Positions 14,720 through 24,042 of a DNA stretch of 51,665 bases are shown in pieces; the stretch's first letter is position 1; each line of letters starts with the position of its first letter. A program made the position numbers and the translations under genes. Location: positions 1 through 51,665 of the forward strand of contig JAFPWN010000038.1 in assembly GCA_017412765.1 (NCBI GenBank), given 5' to 3'. This stretch comes from Oscillospiraceae bacterium (GTDB lineage: Bacteria > Bacillota > Clostridia > Oscillospirales > Oscillospiraceae). Below the pieces are notes generated by a model. The model was not told the origin of the DNA, did no database searches, and was given only the letters and a program-made list of their open reading frames with translations.

Positions 14720-16303
14720 ATGAGAAAATACATGCTCAAGCGCATACTGTTTTCGATATTCTCCCTTCTCGTCGTTATAGCCGTCGTAATGGTGCTCGTT
14801 TTCTCACTCATTGAGCGCAGCGTCATTTTCCAGACCGATGACACGTGGAACAAGAAGTCGAACAACGACCGCATCATCTATGAGTACACGCAGTACTCAA
14901 AGTATCAGTATCTGAACTACGTTGACTTCACGACCTACGTCGGAAATATCTACGCCGAAAAGCTCGGTCCGAACTACGGCACCGATCCCGATTTCATAAA
15001 GGACTCGAAGTCCGTTCAGTACGCCACAACCTACCTTGACAACGAGCTTGTGCAGAAGTTCATCAAGGAGTACAAGGACAAGGGCTATGAGATCCGCTAC
15101 CTTGAGCCGATAAAATTCAAGAGCGGCAAGACCAAGCCCGGCGGAAACGGCTACTTGATTGCCATTCAGGAGAAGAACGTCCTTCTCCGCCTGTGGGATT
15201 ACATCATCCATTTCATCACCGTTGAAACGACGAACGACGTTCAGGATCCGAATCTCAAAGAGCGCAATATCCGCTTCGAGGCCGACCCGTACGGCGGACC
15301 GTTTGCCTTAGTCGGCTCGGGAACGACGCATAAGTACCTCTTGTACTTCAATAACCGCTTCCCGTTCATCCATCAGAACTGGCTGCACATCAACCTCGGC
15401 ACCTCCTATACCACCTACCGCGGTCAGGAGATCACCGACGTTATCAATAACCCGACAGGCGACCTCATAACCTCGCGTCAGCAGTATCCGGCGCTTCTCG
15501 GCTCCGATGAGTTTGAGGAAACCGCGATCGACTTCCACTCCGTTACTTATAATAAGGGCACTATCTCCGACTTCGAGAAGAGCCTCTTCACTGACGGCTA
15601 CACCGTTTATAAGTACACCCGCGGCGGTCTCAGCATGATCGAAAACTCCTTCGTCATCGGACTTATCGCAGTCGTGATCGCCTATGCTCTCGGTCTGCCT
15701 CTCGGCATGCTCATGGCGCGCCGCAAGGACAGGCTCGGAGATAAGATCGGAAACGCATACATTATCTTCATTATGGCAGTTCCGAGCCTCGCGTACATCT
15801 TTATGTTCGCAGCAATCGGAACGAGCGTCTTTAACCTGCCGTACAAGTTCGCAAACGCGGAGGTCAAGGTACTCGCCTACGTTCTGCCGATACTCTCACT
15901 CTCTGCCCGTGACGTCGCAAACCTCATGAAGTGGATGCGCCGCTACATGATCGACCAGATGAACTCCGACTACGTCAAGTTCGCCCGCGCCGAGGGTCTT
16001 TCCGAGAGAGAGATCTACAATATCCACATTTCCAAGAACGCGATGATCTACCTTGTCCACGGTATCCCCGCGACCATCCTCGGTTGCCTCACAGGAGCCA
16101 TTATCACAGAGCGCGTCTACTCCGTTCCCGGTATCGGCAACCTTCTGACCACCGCTCTCAACCGCCACGACAACGGCGTTATCGTCGCCTGCACGGTCTT
16201 CTATACCGCGCTTTCCATCATCTCGCTCATACTCGGCGACCTCCTGCTCGCCGCCTACGATCCGCGAATCAGCCTTAACGAGGATAAAGGAGGTGGACGC
16301 TGA
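14720..16303 (+). CDS. oppB: Peptide ABC transporter permease OppB/DppB with large extracytoplasmic insertion (system 1)
   Basis: 527 aa, against ~305-320 for ordinary OppB. Residues 1-30 form the first membrane helix. Residues ~35-300 are a hydrophilic, Tyr-rich extracytoplasmic domain. Residues ~305-515 hold the remaining helices, with the coupling (EAA) loop around KFARAEGLSEREIYNIHISKNA and the family motif ERVYSVPGIGNLL near the end. Long OppB loops are known in some Firmicutes, where they may contact the binding protein; that role is inference here. The stop overlaps the next ATG by one base (TGATG). The start ATG is the only one that includes the full first helix. Confidence 0.88.
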   Translation: MRKYMLKRILFSIFSLLVVIAVVMVLVFSLIERSVIFQTDDTWNKKSNNDRIIYEYTQYSKYQYLNYVDFTTYVGNIYAEKLGPNYGTDPDFIKDSKSVQYATTYLDNELVQKFIKEYKDKGYEIRYLEPIKFKSGKTKPGGNGYLIAIQEKNVLLRLWDYIIHFITVETTNDVQDPNLKERNIRFEADPYGGPFALVGSGTTHKYLLYFNNRFPFIHQNWLHINLGTSYTTYRGQEITDVINNPTGDLITSRQQYPALLGSDEFEETAIDFHSVTYNKGTISDFEKSLFTDGYTVYKYTRGGLSMIENSFVIGLIAVVIAYALGLPLGMLMARRKDRLGDKIGNAYIIFIMAVPSLAYIFMFAAIGTSVFNLPYKFANAEVKVLAYVLPILSLSARDVANLMKWMRRYMIDQMNSDYVKFARAEGLSEREIYNIHISKNAMIYLVHGIPATILGCLTGAIITERVYSVPGIGNLLTTALNRHDNGVIVACTVFYTALSIISLILGDLLLAAYDPRISLNEDKGGGR

Positions 16304-17262
16304 TGCCGAAGAAGAATAATATCAATCAGGACGAGCTGTTCCGCTTTATTGACAGCGATACGATATCCTCGGAGAAGATCACGGCTCCGCGTTACAGCTA
16401 CTGGAAGAGCGTTTTCCGCGTTTTCTTCCGCAAAAAGATCAATATTTTCCTCATTTTTGCTATGGCGTTCATCCTGCTCTCCGCGTTCATTCTGCCGAAC
16501 TTCTGGTACTATGACTACATGGAGAACGTCACCGACCCCACGACCTTCAACCTCAATCCCGCGCAGGCGATGGAGCGCTTCGGCGGAGACATAAAGTGGG
16601 TGCTCGGCACCGGCCCGTACGGTAACTCCATCATGTACGGTATCGTCTCCTCCGCGAGAACGAGCCTTCTGCTTGCGATCATCTGCGCCGCCATCAATAT
16701 GGTGGTCGGAATCATCGTCGGCGCGATCTGGGGCTACTCCAAGAGAGTCGATCAGGTCATGCTCGTCGTCTACAACATCGTTGCGAACGTTCCGTACCTG
16801 CTTCTCGTTTCCGTTCTCGTCTACGTCATCGGCTCCGGCTTCTGGAGCTTCGTGTGCGCGCTGACGATCACCGGCTGGCTCGGAATCGCCTACTTCTTCC
16901 GCACGCAGGTCATGATCATCCGCGACAGAGAGTATTCTCTCGCGTCCCGCTGCCTCGGCACGCCTGTTCTCCGTGTTATCAACAAGAACATCCTGCCGTT
17001 CCTCACGAGCGTTATCGTGACCCTGCTCGCAACCGAGCTTCCGAGCTACATCTCCATGGAGGTGTTCCTCTCCTTCATCGGCGTAGGTCTTTCCGCCGAG
17101 GTCCCGAGCCTTGGCCGAATGATCAGCCAGGCGCAGACCGCGTTCCTCTCATATCCGTGGGAGTTCTGGCCGCCGGTCGCAATCGCTTCGGCAATCACCA
17201 TTATTCTCTACGTTCTCGGTCAGAACCTGGCTGACGCCTCTGACCCGCGTACCCACATGTAA
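16303..17262 (+). CDS. oppC: Peptide ABC transporter permease OppC/DppC (system 1)
   Basis: 319 aa, normal length. A cytoplasmic N-terminal tail (~1-45) precedes the first helix (IFLIFAMAFILLSAFI). The usual GTDxxGRD motif before the second helix is replaced by GTGPYGNSIMYG, but the following SARTSLLLAI matches. The coupling loop is LASRCLGTPVLRVINKNILP. The C-terminal portion has EVFLSFIGVGLSAEVPSLGRMI, a hallmark of OppC. The GGAGGTGG upstream and one-base overlap show translation coupled to oppB. It pairs with OppB to form the channel. Confidence 0.9.
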   Translation: MPKKNNINQDELFRFIDSDTISSEKITAPRYSYWKSVFRVFFRKKINIFLIFAMAFILLSAFILPNFWYYDYMENVTDPTTFNLNPAQAMERFGGDIKWVLGTGPYGNSIMYGIVSSARTSLLLAIICAAINMVVGIIVGAIWGYSKRVDQVMLVVYNIVANVPYLLLVSVLVYVIGSGFWSFVCALTITGWLGIAYFFRTQVMIIRDREYSLASRCLGTPVLRVINKNILPFLTSVIVTLLATELPSYISMEVFLSFIGVGLSAEVPSLGRMISQAQTAFLSYPWEFWPPVAIASAITIILYVLGQNLADASDPRTHM

Positions 17263-17274
17263 GGAGGAGAGACT

Positions 17275-19071
17275 ATGTCAGAACAGAATGAAAAAAAGGT
17301 CCTCCTCTCCCTTAAGGACGTCGTAGTCAAGTTCAACGTCCGCGGAAGGATACTTACCGCTATCCGTAACGTAAGCCTTGACATCTATGAAAACGAATCC
17401 CTCGCCATCGTCGGCGAGTCCGGCTCCGGAAAATCCGTTCTCACAAAGACCTTCGCCGGTATGCTCGAGACTAACGGCTTTATCCCGCAGGGCAGCATAA
17501 TCTTTTCCGACGACTCCCTCTCCGAGACAAACGTCAAAATCGAGGGCAGAAACGAGCACGTTTTCAACTACTCCATCAATATGCTCAACTCCCTTTCGCC
17601 CCTTGAGCGCGGCGCAAAGGAGTACCTCGCTATCGTCGAGAAGAAGAACGCGATCAAGTATGCCCAGAGCATGACTCCCGACGAGGAAGCCGACTACAAC
17701 CTGAGAATCAAGGAGCTTGCGGACGACATCGTCGATTCCAACAACTATCTCTGGACTCTCGATAAGAAGGCGGACGCCGCCGAATATCAGAAAACCAGCG
17801 ATAAGATCAAGAATCTCGGCGTTGAGAAGGCAAACCTTGAAAAGGAGAAGGCGGAGCTTATCAAAAAGCGCGCCGCCGAATACAAGGCGGACTCCGCAAG
17901 GCAGGCAAAGGATCAGAAGGAGCTTCACGATCTTGAGGAGCTCAGAGCGAAGAAGATCGCAAAAGAGGACAAGGCGGGCAACCCGCACGGACTGTCCGAC
18001 GAGATTCTCGAGCGCAATAAGCTCATCGCATACGAGATCGTCCTCTCCATCGGCCGCTATCCCTTCTACAGTCAGATAAAGCATCTTCTGAAGCTCAAAA
18101 AGGCATTCAAAACCGCCATGGAGATCGGAGCTAATCTTGATTCCTCTAAGGTAAAGAACGATATCTTTGATACCACCACCTTCCGCGTCGCCTTCCGCGA
18201 CTACAACGAGGAGACGAAGAACGTCCACGGCTACGCCATCATCGACTGCGCCAAGGTCAAGTTCACGAAGGACTGGCAGCAGATCCGCGGCTGCCGCATC
18301 GCAACCGTTTTCCAGGACCCGATGACCTCGCTGAACCCGGTAATCACCATCGGAAAGCAGATCCAGACCGTTATTCTGAAGCACCAGAAGTGCTCCAAGA
18401 GCGAGGCTTACGAGCGCACTATCGACATCATGGGCAAGGTCGGCATCCCCGACCCCGAAAAGCGCTTCAACGACTATCCCTTTGAGTATTCCGGCGGTAT
18501 GCGCCAGAGGATCGTTATCGCGATCGCGCTCTCCTGCCAGCCGAAGATACTCATCTGCGATGAGCCGACGACCGCTCTCGACGTTACCATTCAGGCGCAG
18601 ATCATACGCCTTATCAAGGATCTTCAGCACGAGCTCGGCTTCACAACCGTCTACATCACCCACGACCTCGGCGTTGTTGCAAACGTCGCTGAGCGCGTCG
18701 CGGTGCTCTACGGCGGTCAGATCGTGGAGCTCGGCACGGTCGAGGATATATTCTACGATCCGCGCCACCCCTACACCTGGGCGCTTCTCAGCTCGCTTCC
18801 GCAGCTGAGCGAAAAGGGCACCGACCTCTTCTCAATCCCCGGAACGCCGCCCTCTCTCTATAACAAGATTGTCGGCGACGCGTTTGCGCCGAGATCCAAG
18901 TACGCCATGGCGATCGATATGGTCGAGGAGCCGCCGATGTTCAAGGTCAGCGACACCCACTATGCCAAGACGTGGCTGCTCGATCCGAGAGCGCCTAAGC
19001 AGGAAATTCCGGAGAATATCCAGAATCTCCACGAAAAGATGAAGAAAACCCACGTAAATTTTGATGATTAA
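17275..19071 (+). CDS. oppD: Peptide ABC transporter ATPase OppD/DppD with ~250-residue insertion (system 1)
   Basis: 598 aa, against ~330-350 for ordinary OppD. Walker A GESGSGKS (47-54), Q-loop [11 protein letters not shown] (345-355), signature YSGGMRQR (405-412), Walker B ILICDEP (425-431) and H-loop H463 are all intact. Between Walker A and the Q-loop, residues ~81-332 are an extra domain. Its middle (~165-230) is rich in Lys, Glu and Ala with heptad-like spacing and is probably coiled coil. The C-terminal oligopeptide/dipeptide segment (GTPPSL, then HYAKTWLL near 562-569) lacks the usual Fe-S type cysteines. The second system's OppD has a comparable insertion at a different point. The insert's role is unknown. 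Confidence 0.9.
   Translation: MSEQNEKKVLLSLKDVVVKFNVRGRILTAIRNVSLDIYENESLAIVGESGSGKSVLTKTFAGMLETNGFIPQGSIIFSDDSLSETNVKIEGRNEHVFNYSINMLNSLSPLERGAKEYLAIVEKKNAIKYAQSMTPDEEADYNLRIKELADDIVDSNNYLWTLDKKADAAEYQKTSDKIKNLGVEKANLEKEKAELIKKRAAEYKADSARQAKDQKELHDLEELRAKKIAKEDKAGNPHGLSDEILERNKLIAYEIVLSIGRYPFYSQIKHLLKLKKAFKTAMEIGANLDSSKVKNDIFDTTTFRVAFRDYNEETKNVHGYAIIDCAKVKFTKDWQQIRGCRIATVFQDPMTSLNPVITIGKQIQTVILKHQKCSKSEAYERTIDIMGKVGIPDPEKRFNDYPFEYSGGMRQRIVIAIALSCQPKILICDEPTTALDVTIQAQIIRLIKDLQHELGFTTVYITHDLGVVANVAERVAVLYGGQIVELGTVEDIFYDPRHPYTWALLSSLPQLSEKGTDLFSIPGTPPSLYNKIVGDAFAPRSKYAMAIDMVEEPPMFKVSDTHYAKTWLLDPRAPKQEIPENIQNLHEKMKKTHVNFDD
17515..18270 (+). other. Coiled-coil-rich insertion in OppD of system 1
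   Basis: Encodes residues ~81-332 between Walker A and the Q-loop, where ordinary OppD proteins have about 20-25 residues. Composition is strongly Lys/Glu/Ala with few Gly or Pro. It has no Walker or signature copy of its own, so it is not a second ATPase domain. Confidence 0.8.
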
Positions 19072-19082
19072 GGAGGCGGAAC

Positions 19083-20027
19083 ATGGATAATAACGAAAAA
19101 CAGGTTCTGCTCTCCATTCAGAATCTCGACGTAGTTTTCGGACGCGGCAAAAAGGCTTTCAAGGCTGTTGACAATGTGTCCTTCGACATCTACAAGGGCG
19201 AAACGCTCTCTCTCGTCGGCGAGTCCGGCTCCGGCAAGACCACCATCGGCAGAGCCATCGTCCGCATAAACCCCTGCTCCGCCGGCGCCATCTACTACGA
19301 CGGTAAGAAGATCTCCGGCAAGCTCAGCCGCAAGGACGACCGCGAGGTCATCCGCAAGATCCAGATGATTTTCCAGGATCCCGCGGCATCCCTCAACGAG
19401 CGCGCGACCATTGAGTACATCATCTCCGAGGGCCTTTACAACTTCCACCTTTTCAAGGATGAGAAGGACAGGATCGCAAAGGTTGAGAACGTAATCCGCG
19501 AGGTCGGACTTCTTCCGGAGCACCTTACCCGCTATCCGCACGAGTTCTCCGGTGGTCAGCGCCAGCGCGTCGGCATTGCGAGAAGCATCGTCATGGAGCC
19601 GGAGTTCATCGTCGCTGACGAGCCTATCTCCGCTCTCGACGTTTCCATTCGCGCGCAGGTTCTGAACCTGCTTAAGAAGTTCCAGGTAGAGCGCGGCCTC
19701 ACCTATCTCTTTATCGCCCACGATCTGTCAATCGTAAGATTCATCTCCGACAGGATCGTCGTTATTTACAAGGGCAGAATAATGGAGATAGCGGAGACTG
19801 AGGAGCTTTTCAGCTACCCGCTGCACCCCTACACGAAGTCGCTTATCTCAGCTATTCCTATTCCCGATCCTATAATCGAGAAGGAGAAAAAGCTCTTCGT
19901 TTACGAGCCTGAGAAGATGCACGATTACTCAAAGGAGCAGCCCAGCCTTGTGGATATCGGAAACGGCCACATGGTTTTCGGCTCCCCGAGCGAGATCGAA
20001 AAGTATAAGGCTCAGCGCTTCGGATAA
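19083..20027 (+). CDS. oppF: Peptide ABC transporter ATPase OppF/DppF (system 1)
   Basis: 314 aa, normal length. Walker A GESGSGKT (46-53), Q-loop [11 protein letters not shown], signature FSGGQRQR, Walker B FIVADEP and H-loop IAHDLS are intact. It is expected to form a heterodimer with OppD that drives peptide import. The gene starts 11 nt after oppD with AAGGAGG and ends before a terminator at 20042, closing the operon. There is no insertion here, in contrast to OppF of system 2. Confidence 0.93.
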   Translation: MDNNEKQVLLSIQNLDVVFGRGKKAFKAVDNVSFDIYKGETLSLVGESGSGKTTIGRAIVRINPCSAGAIYYDGKKISGKLSRKDDREVIRKIQMIFQDPAASLNERATIEYIISEGLYNFHLFKDEKDRIAKVENVIREVGLLPEHLTRYPHEFSGGQRQRVGIARSIVMEPEFIVADEPISALDVSIRAQVLNLLKKFQVERGLTYLFIAHDLSIVRFISDRIVVIYKGRIMEIAETEELFSYPLHPYTKSLISAIPIPDPIIEKEKKLFVYEPEKMHDYSKEQPSLVDIGNGHMVFGSPSEIEKYKAQRFG

Positions 20028-20041
20028 TAAATAAAGGAATC

Positions 20042-20074
20042 GGGCGTGAGGCAAAAAGCCGCACGCCCATTTTC
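20042..20074 (+). terminator. Terminator of peptide importer operon 1
   Basis: GGGCGTG (20042-20048) pairs with CACGCCC (20062-20068), continued inside by GGC/GCC, and is followed by ATTTTC. It ends only 7 nt before the next ATG. Confidence 0.65.
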
Positions 20075-20080
20075 AAAACT

Positions 20081-21202
20081 ATGAAAGCTAAAAAGCCATA
20101 CGAGGAGATAACCGTCTCCTCAAAGCACCTGCCGCTGCGCATCGCACTCTTTGCGCTCGCAATCGTCATTGCCGCCGGATCGATCGGCTTCGGAGTAAGT
20201 CAGCTCGGCAGAAAAGACCCGGGCTGGTACACGATAAATGCCGCAGCCGACTCTGACGCGGTCATGTACGCAAACGGCATAAGATTTGAATACTACATGG
20301 ACGGCTCGTCCGATATGATAAAGGCGGCTCTGCGCCTTATCGAGGAGCAGTATTCAGCGGCGCTCGCAAAGGCGTACAAGGAGACCGATCCCGCGACAGT
20401 TTATCCCGGAATCGGCAATCTCGCCGCGCTGAACGCGGGGGAGAGCGTGAAATGCTCGCCGGAGCTGTTCGCGATACTGAAGGACGCCTACGCGAAAACG
20501 CTTGAGGGGCGCGGCTTCAATATGTTTGCCGGCGCCTATTACGCGGAGTGGAACAGCATAATCTACTCAAACGACCCCGACTCATACGACCCCGCGAACA
20601 ATGAGAATGAGCGCGCGCGGCTTGAGGCGATCGGCAGCGCTGTCAACGACCTCGACAACTTCACTCTGACGCTCGACGAAGCGACGCTGACCGCCTCGCT
20701 CACCGTCTCGGACTCATACAAGGCGCTCGCTTCGGAACTTGAGATAGAGGCGGGGGCGCTCGATCTGAATCTTCTGCGCGACGCATATATGCTCAGCGCT
20801 GTGAAGGCGGAGCTTGAATCGGAGGACTGGCACCGCGGCTACTTTGCGACGGAGAGCGGACTCGGAGTTTATCTGTCTGAGTGCGACGGCGGCAGGATCG
20901 ACGTTTTCGGCGCGGGTGAGGAAGCCGTAGGAGCAATCAACGTCGCCGCCGGCGACTCTCTTTCGATGTTCCGCGCCTTCGGATATTATGAGGCGGCAGG
21001 GGAGCTGAGAAGCCCGTATTACACCGCCAACGGCTCCTTCGGCTCGCCGCTCACGCAGGTCATTACGCTCGATGAGGGCGGAAGCGCCGTTGACTGCGCC
21101 TATCACAACGTAAAAATGCTCGATTCGCGCTCGCCGGAGAAGGGGAGCTATACCGTTCTCTATACGCTGAGCGGTGAGGAAGTCCTCAGAGCGGCTGAAT
21201 AA
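20081..21202 (+). CDS. Membrane-anchored extracytoplasmic protein, possibly a degenerate ApbE-like fold
   Basis: 373 aa. A short cytoplasmic tail is followed by one membrane helix (~20-42) and a large exported domain; there is no lipobox. The segment LNAGESVKCSPELFAILKDA and the following FNMFAGAY resemble the 'in..a.....vs.el..ll..a......G.f.p..g' element of ApbE flavin transferases. SPYYTANGSFGSPLTQVITL could correspond to the ApbE 'H.idP.tG' region, with the catalytic residues absent. This is a weak structural guess, and no activity is claimed. The ATG has no Shine-Dalgarno and lies immediately behind a terminator hairpin, so expression would be low or depend on read-through. A terminator follows at 21209. 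Confidence 0.55.
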   Translation: MKAKKPYEEITVSSKHLPLRIALFALAIVIAAGSIGFGVSQLGRKDPGWYTINAAADSDAVMYANGIRFEYYMDGSSDMIKAALRLIEEQYSAALAKAYKETDPATVYPGIGNLAALNAGESVKCSPELFAILKDAYAKTLEGRGFNMFAGAYYAEWNSIIYSNDPDSYDPANNENERARLEAIGSAVNDLDNFTLTLDEATLTASLTVSDSYKALASELEIEAGALDLNLLRDAYMLSAVKAELESEDWHRGYFATESGLGVYLSECDGGRIDVFGAGEEAVGAINVAAGDSLSMFRAFGYYEAAGELRSPYYTANGSFGSPLTQVITLDEGGSAVDCAYHNVKMLDSRSPEKGSYTVLYTLSGEEVLRAAE

Positions 21203-21208
21203 TTATTC

Positions 21209-21236
21209 ACTCCTCCGCATTAAGCGGAGGAGTTTT
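21209..21236 (+). terminator. Rho-independent terminator
   Basis: A perfect 10-bp stem ACTCCTCCGC (21209-21218) with 21224-21233, loop ATTAA, followed by TTT. It separates the orphan gene from the second peptide importer. Confidence 0.8.
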
Positions 21237-21258
21237 GCGCATACAGGGCAATTTGTCC

Positions 21259-21287
21259 TTGCATAAGAGCAGACTTTGTGATAAAAT
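21259..21287 (+). promoter_or_regulatory. Predicted sigma-A promoter of peptide importer 2
   Basis: -35 TTGCAT (21259-21264), 17-nt spacer, -10 TAAAAT (21282-21287). The leader would be about 73 nt, much shorter than that of system 1. Confidence 0.7.
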
Positions 21288-21350
21288 AAACTTTAACCGC
21301 ATTGAAGCGCTGAAATTGTTAAAAAACGCCGAGTGCGTTAAAATTTTTAT

Positions 21351-21441
21351 TGGAGGAAATGGAAACATGAGTAAGAAACTCACCAAGGTCATCGCTCTTG
21401 CGCTGGCGCTCGTTATGGTGTTCGCTCTTGCTGCCTGCGGC
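21351..21441 (+). repeat. 5' cassette shared with the first peptide-binding protein gene (copy 2)
   Basis: Pairs with 12241-12331 (84 of 91 identical). The conserved part includes non-coding bases around the ribosome-binding site, so protein-level selection alone does not explain it. Confidence 0.9.
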
Positions 21442-23916
21442 GGTACCACTACCACCACGCCGGAGCAGAACGAGACTCCGAAAAACGACACCCCCGCGAC
21501 GAACGATACCCCCGCAACCAACAACGACACCCCCGCGACTGAGGACACCCCGGCTGCCCCGCTTACCTACACCTATCAGGATTCCGTAAGCACCATGGCG
21601 ACCAACTGGAATCCCCACACCTATCAGACTACTGATGACAGCTATCCTGCCGACTTCCTTCGCGCCGGTCTTTACAGCTTCATCTACAACGATGAGCTTC
21701 ACCCCCTCGAGGGCAAGGATCCCTACACCGGCTACGTTATCGTTCCCGAGATGGCGGCTGATATGCCCGTTGACGTCACCGAGCAGGTAAAGGCTGAGCA
21801 CCCCGAATTCGGCATCCCCGAGTCCGCGACCGCCGGCTATGCCTACACCATCGACCTCAATCCGCTCGCTACGTGGGAGGACGGTACCCCCATCAACGCT
21901 GATACATACGTCTACTCCATGAAGAAGCTCCTCGATCCGGCACTTCTCAACTACCGCGCCGCTGACTACTATGCACAGGGTCTCTCCATCGCGGGCGCTG
22001 AGAACTATGCCAATCAGGGCAAGCTCGAGTACGGCGCGATCGGAGTTACCACCACCGAGTACCTCGCAAACGGCGGCGCCGTCGAGGATCTCTACGTCGA
22101 CGCTTACGATTTCTGGAATGCGGACGCCTCTTATCTTGACGAGGCGGGCAACGCCCTTCAGCAGTACGTCTCCGTACTTGACGAGACAGTTTACGGCGCG
22201 AACGTAGACGACGCCTTCAGCGGCAAGCAGCTCTATGATGAGTATCTCGGCGCAGGCGCAGCCTACGAGGCATATTCTCCCGATGAGCTCTACACCGTAA
22301 CCGGCCAGTACGCCACCGGCCTTGACTACGACAGCACCGTCGGCCTTTACAAGTCCGGCGAGTATCAGATCACCATCGTATTCGCAAAGAGCCTCGCAGG
22401 CTTCAACCTCCTCTACAACCTCGGCTCCAACTGGATCGTCAAGGAAGACCTCTATGAGGCAAACCTCAAGGAGTCTGAGGGCGTATGGAGCTCCACCTAC
22501 AACACCAGCGTAGAGACCACCTCTTCCTACGGTCCCTACAAGATGACCGTTTATCAGGCGGACAAGTTCATGAAGTTCGAGAAGAACGAGAACTGGTACG
22601 GCTGGACTGACGGCAAGCACGTCTACGTCGATCCCGAGGACGGCGAGACTTATCCGATGTATCAGACCACCGCTATCGAGTGCGAGGTCGTTCCTGAGGC
22701 TGAGACCAACAAGCTTATGTTCCTCAAGGGCGAGCTTATGGGCTACGGTCTCCAGGCCGAGGACTTCGCCACCTACCGCAACTCCGATTACGTTTACTTC
22801 ACCCCGGATGAGACCATATTCTTCCTCATCCTCAACGGCTATAAGGATGCCATCGAGGGCCGCGAGAAGGCTGAAGATTTTGACACCGCCACCCGCGATC
22901 TCCAGATGCTCCTGAACCTCAACTTCCGCAAGGCTATCGCCGTTACCTATGATAAGGAGCTTTTCGCATCCACCGTTTCCCCGGCTCGTTCCGGCGGCTA
23001 CGCTATCATCGGCAACGCTTACGTCTATGATCCCGAGACCGGCGCTATGTACCGCGATACCGATCAGGCAAAGCAGGCTCTCTGCGACTTCTACTCCGTT
23101 GATCTCGCAGCCTTCAACGGCGACCTCGACGCTGCCGTCGCCTCCATCACCGGTTACGATCCCGAGACCGCAAAGACCCTCTTCGGCGAGGCGTTCACCG
23201 AGGGACTTGAGGCGGGCTACATCACCGACGCCGACAATGACGGCAAGTGCGATCAGGCCATCGTTATCGAGTACTCCCTCTCTTCCGATTCCGACTTCAT
23301 GACCAAGACCATCGACTACCTCAACGAGAAGATGAACGAGGTCACCGCCGGCACTCCGTTCGAGGGCAAGGTGAGCTTCACAAAGTCCGCGCCTTACGGC
23401 AACGACTGGTCCAACAAGCTTAAGGCAGGTCTTGCCGACACCGCTCTTGCCGGTTGGTCCGGCTCCAGAATGGATCCGTTCAGCCTTACCGATCTCTACG
23501 TCAACCCGAGCTATCAGTACGATGCAGGCTGGTTTGACGCCACCAAGGTCGATCTCACTCTCACCATCGAGGGCGAGGAGCTCACCATGAACCTCCGCGA
23601 CTGGTCTGACGCTCTTAACGGCGCCACCGTTACCGCTCCGAACGGCAAGGATTACTGCTTCGGCGACGGTATCGCAGACGTTGAGACCCGCCTCACCATC
23701 CTTGCCGCGATCGAGGGCAAGGTCCTCGGTACCTACGACTACATCCCGATGCTCCAGAACGCCTCCGCTGCGCTTCTCTCCAAGCAGGTGTTCTACGTCG
23801 TCGAGGATTGGAACCCGATCATGGGCCGCGGCGGCATCACCTATATGAAGTATAACTACGACGACGCCGCCTGGGCTGAGTACGTAGCTTCTCAGGGCGG
23901 CACTCTTACCTATTAA
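21367..23916 (+). CDS. Peptide-type substrate-binding lipoprotein (system 2)
   Basis: 849 aa, much longer than the usual ~550 of the SBP_bac_5 family. The lipobox LAAC is followed by a Thr/Pro/Asn linker with NDTPAT units. The order of elements is canonical: YTYQDSVSTMATNWNPHT near the N-terminus, then WEDGTPINADTYVYSMKKLLDP, NENWYGW, NLNFRKAIAVTYDKELF, and at the C-terminus ETRLTILAAIEGKVLGTYDYIP, which is where the related segment of the system 1 protein is missing. Extra length comes from inserts around residues 240-340 and 560-630; the latter contains DADNDGKCD (621-629), an EF-hand-type DxDxDGxxD loop. The start at 21367 is set by TGGAGGAAA and the signal peptide; the open frame before it is not supported. 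Confidence 0.87.
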   Translation: MSKKLTKVIALALALVMVFALAACGGTTTTTPEQNETPKNDTPATNDTPATNNDTPATEDTPAAPLTYTYQDSVSTMATNWNPHTYQTTDDSYPADFLRAGLYSFIYNDELHPLEGKDPYTGYVIVPEMAADMPVDVTEQVKAEHPEFGIPESATAGYAYTIDLNPLATWEDGTPINADTYVYSMKKLLDPALLNYRAADYYAQGLSIAGAENYANQGKLEYGAIGVTTTEYLANGGAVEDLYVDAYDFWNADASYLDEAGNALQQYVSVLDETVYGANVDDAFSGKQLYDEYLGAGAAYEAYSPDELYTVTGQYATGLDYDSTVGLYKSGEYQITIVFAKSLAGFNLLYNLGSNWIVKEDLYEANLKESEGVWSSTYNTSVETTSSYGPYKMTVYQADKFMKFEKNENWYGWTDGKHVYVDPEDGETYPMYQTTAIECEVVPEAETNKLMFLKGELMGYGLQAEDFATYRNSDYVYFTPDETIFFLILNGYKDAIEGREKAEDFDTATRDLQMLLNLNFRKAIAVTYDKELFASTVSPARSGGYAIIGNAYVYDPETGAMYRDTDQAKQALCDFYSVDLAAFNGDLDAAVASITGYDPETAKTLFGEAFTEGLEAGYITDADNDGKCDQAIVIEYSLSSDSDFMTKTIDYLNEKMNEVTAGTPFEGKVSFTKSAPYGNDWSNKLKAGLADTALAGWSGSRMDPFSLTDLYVNPSYQYDAGWFDATKVDLTLTIEGEELTMNLRDWSDALNGATVTAPNGKDYCFGDGIADVETRLTILAAIEGKVLGTYDYIPMLQNASAALLSKQVFYVVEDWNPIMGRGGITYMKYNYDDAAWAEYVASQGGTLTY

Positions 23917-23936
23917 TTTTTGAATATTCAAAAATT
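23915..23936 (+). repeat. Perfect 22-bp palindrome over the binding protein stop codon
   Basis: An A/T-rich self-complementary sequence centred on GAATATTC begins at the last two bases of the TAA stop of the system 2 binding protein. It could be a weak hairpin or a protein site. It is followed by a T-rich stretch (23941-23950). Confidence 0.6.
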
Positions 23937-23947
23937 ACGGTATTTTT

Positions 23948-23990
23948 ATAGTTGCAGGGGCCTAAAAACCCCTGCAACTATTCCCGTTTT
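23948..23990 (+). terminator. Terminator-like hairpin between binding protein and oppB (system 2)
   Basis: A perfect 13-bp stem (23948-23960 with 23969-23981) and 8-nt loop are followed by TCCCGTTTT. As in system 1 it lies shortly behind the binding protein gene and before oppB with no new promoter visible, which fits an attenuating terminator. Confidence 0.65.
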
Positions 23991-23998
23991 CAGCGACC

Positions 23999-24042
23999 GG
24001 TTTTTGCGAAAGAGCCGGAAGCTCCGACCTTTCGCAAAAACC
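23999..24042 (+). promoter_or_regulatory. Long hairpin in the oppB leader (system 2)
   Basis: GGTTTTTGCGAAAG (23999-24012) pairs perfectly with 24029-24042, and CGGA/TCCG extends the stem inside. No T tract follows. Its position matches the hairpin at 14581-14644 in system 1 although the sequences differ. Confidence 0.6.

Noticed and set aside
21319-23931. Very long open frame antisense to the system 2 binding protein (870 codons), and a similar one at 12215-14494
   Set aside because: Strongly biased codons in the sense gene remove stop codons from the antisense frame. The antisense translations are low-complexity Val/Gly/Leu-rich with no ribosome-binding site or family resemblance.
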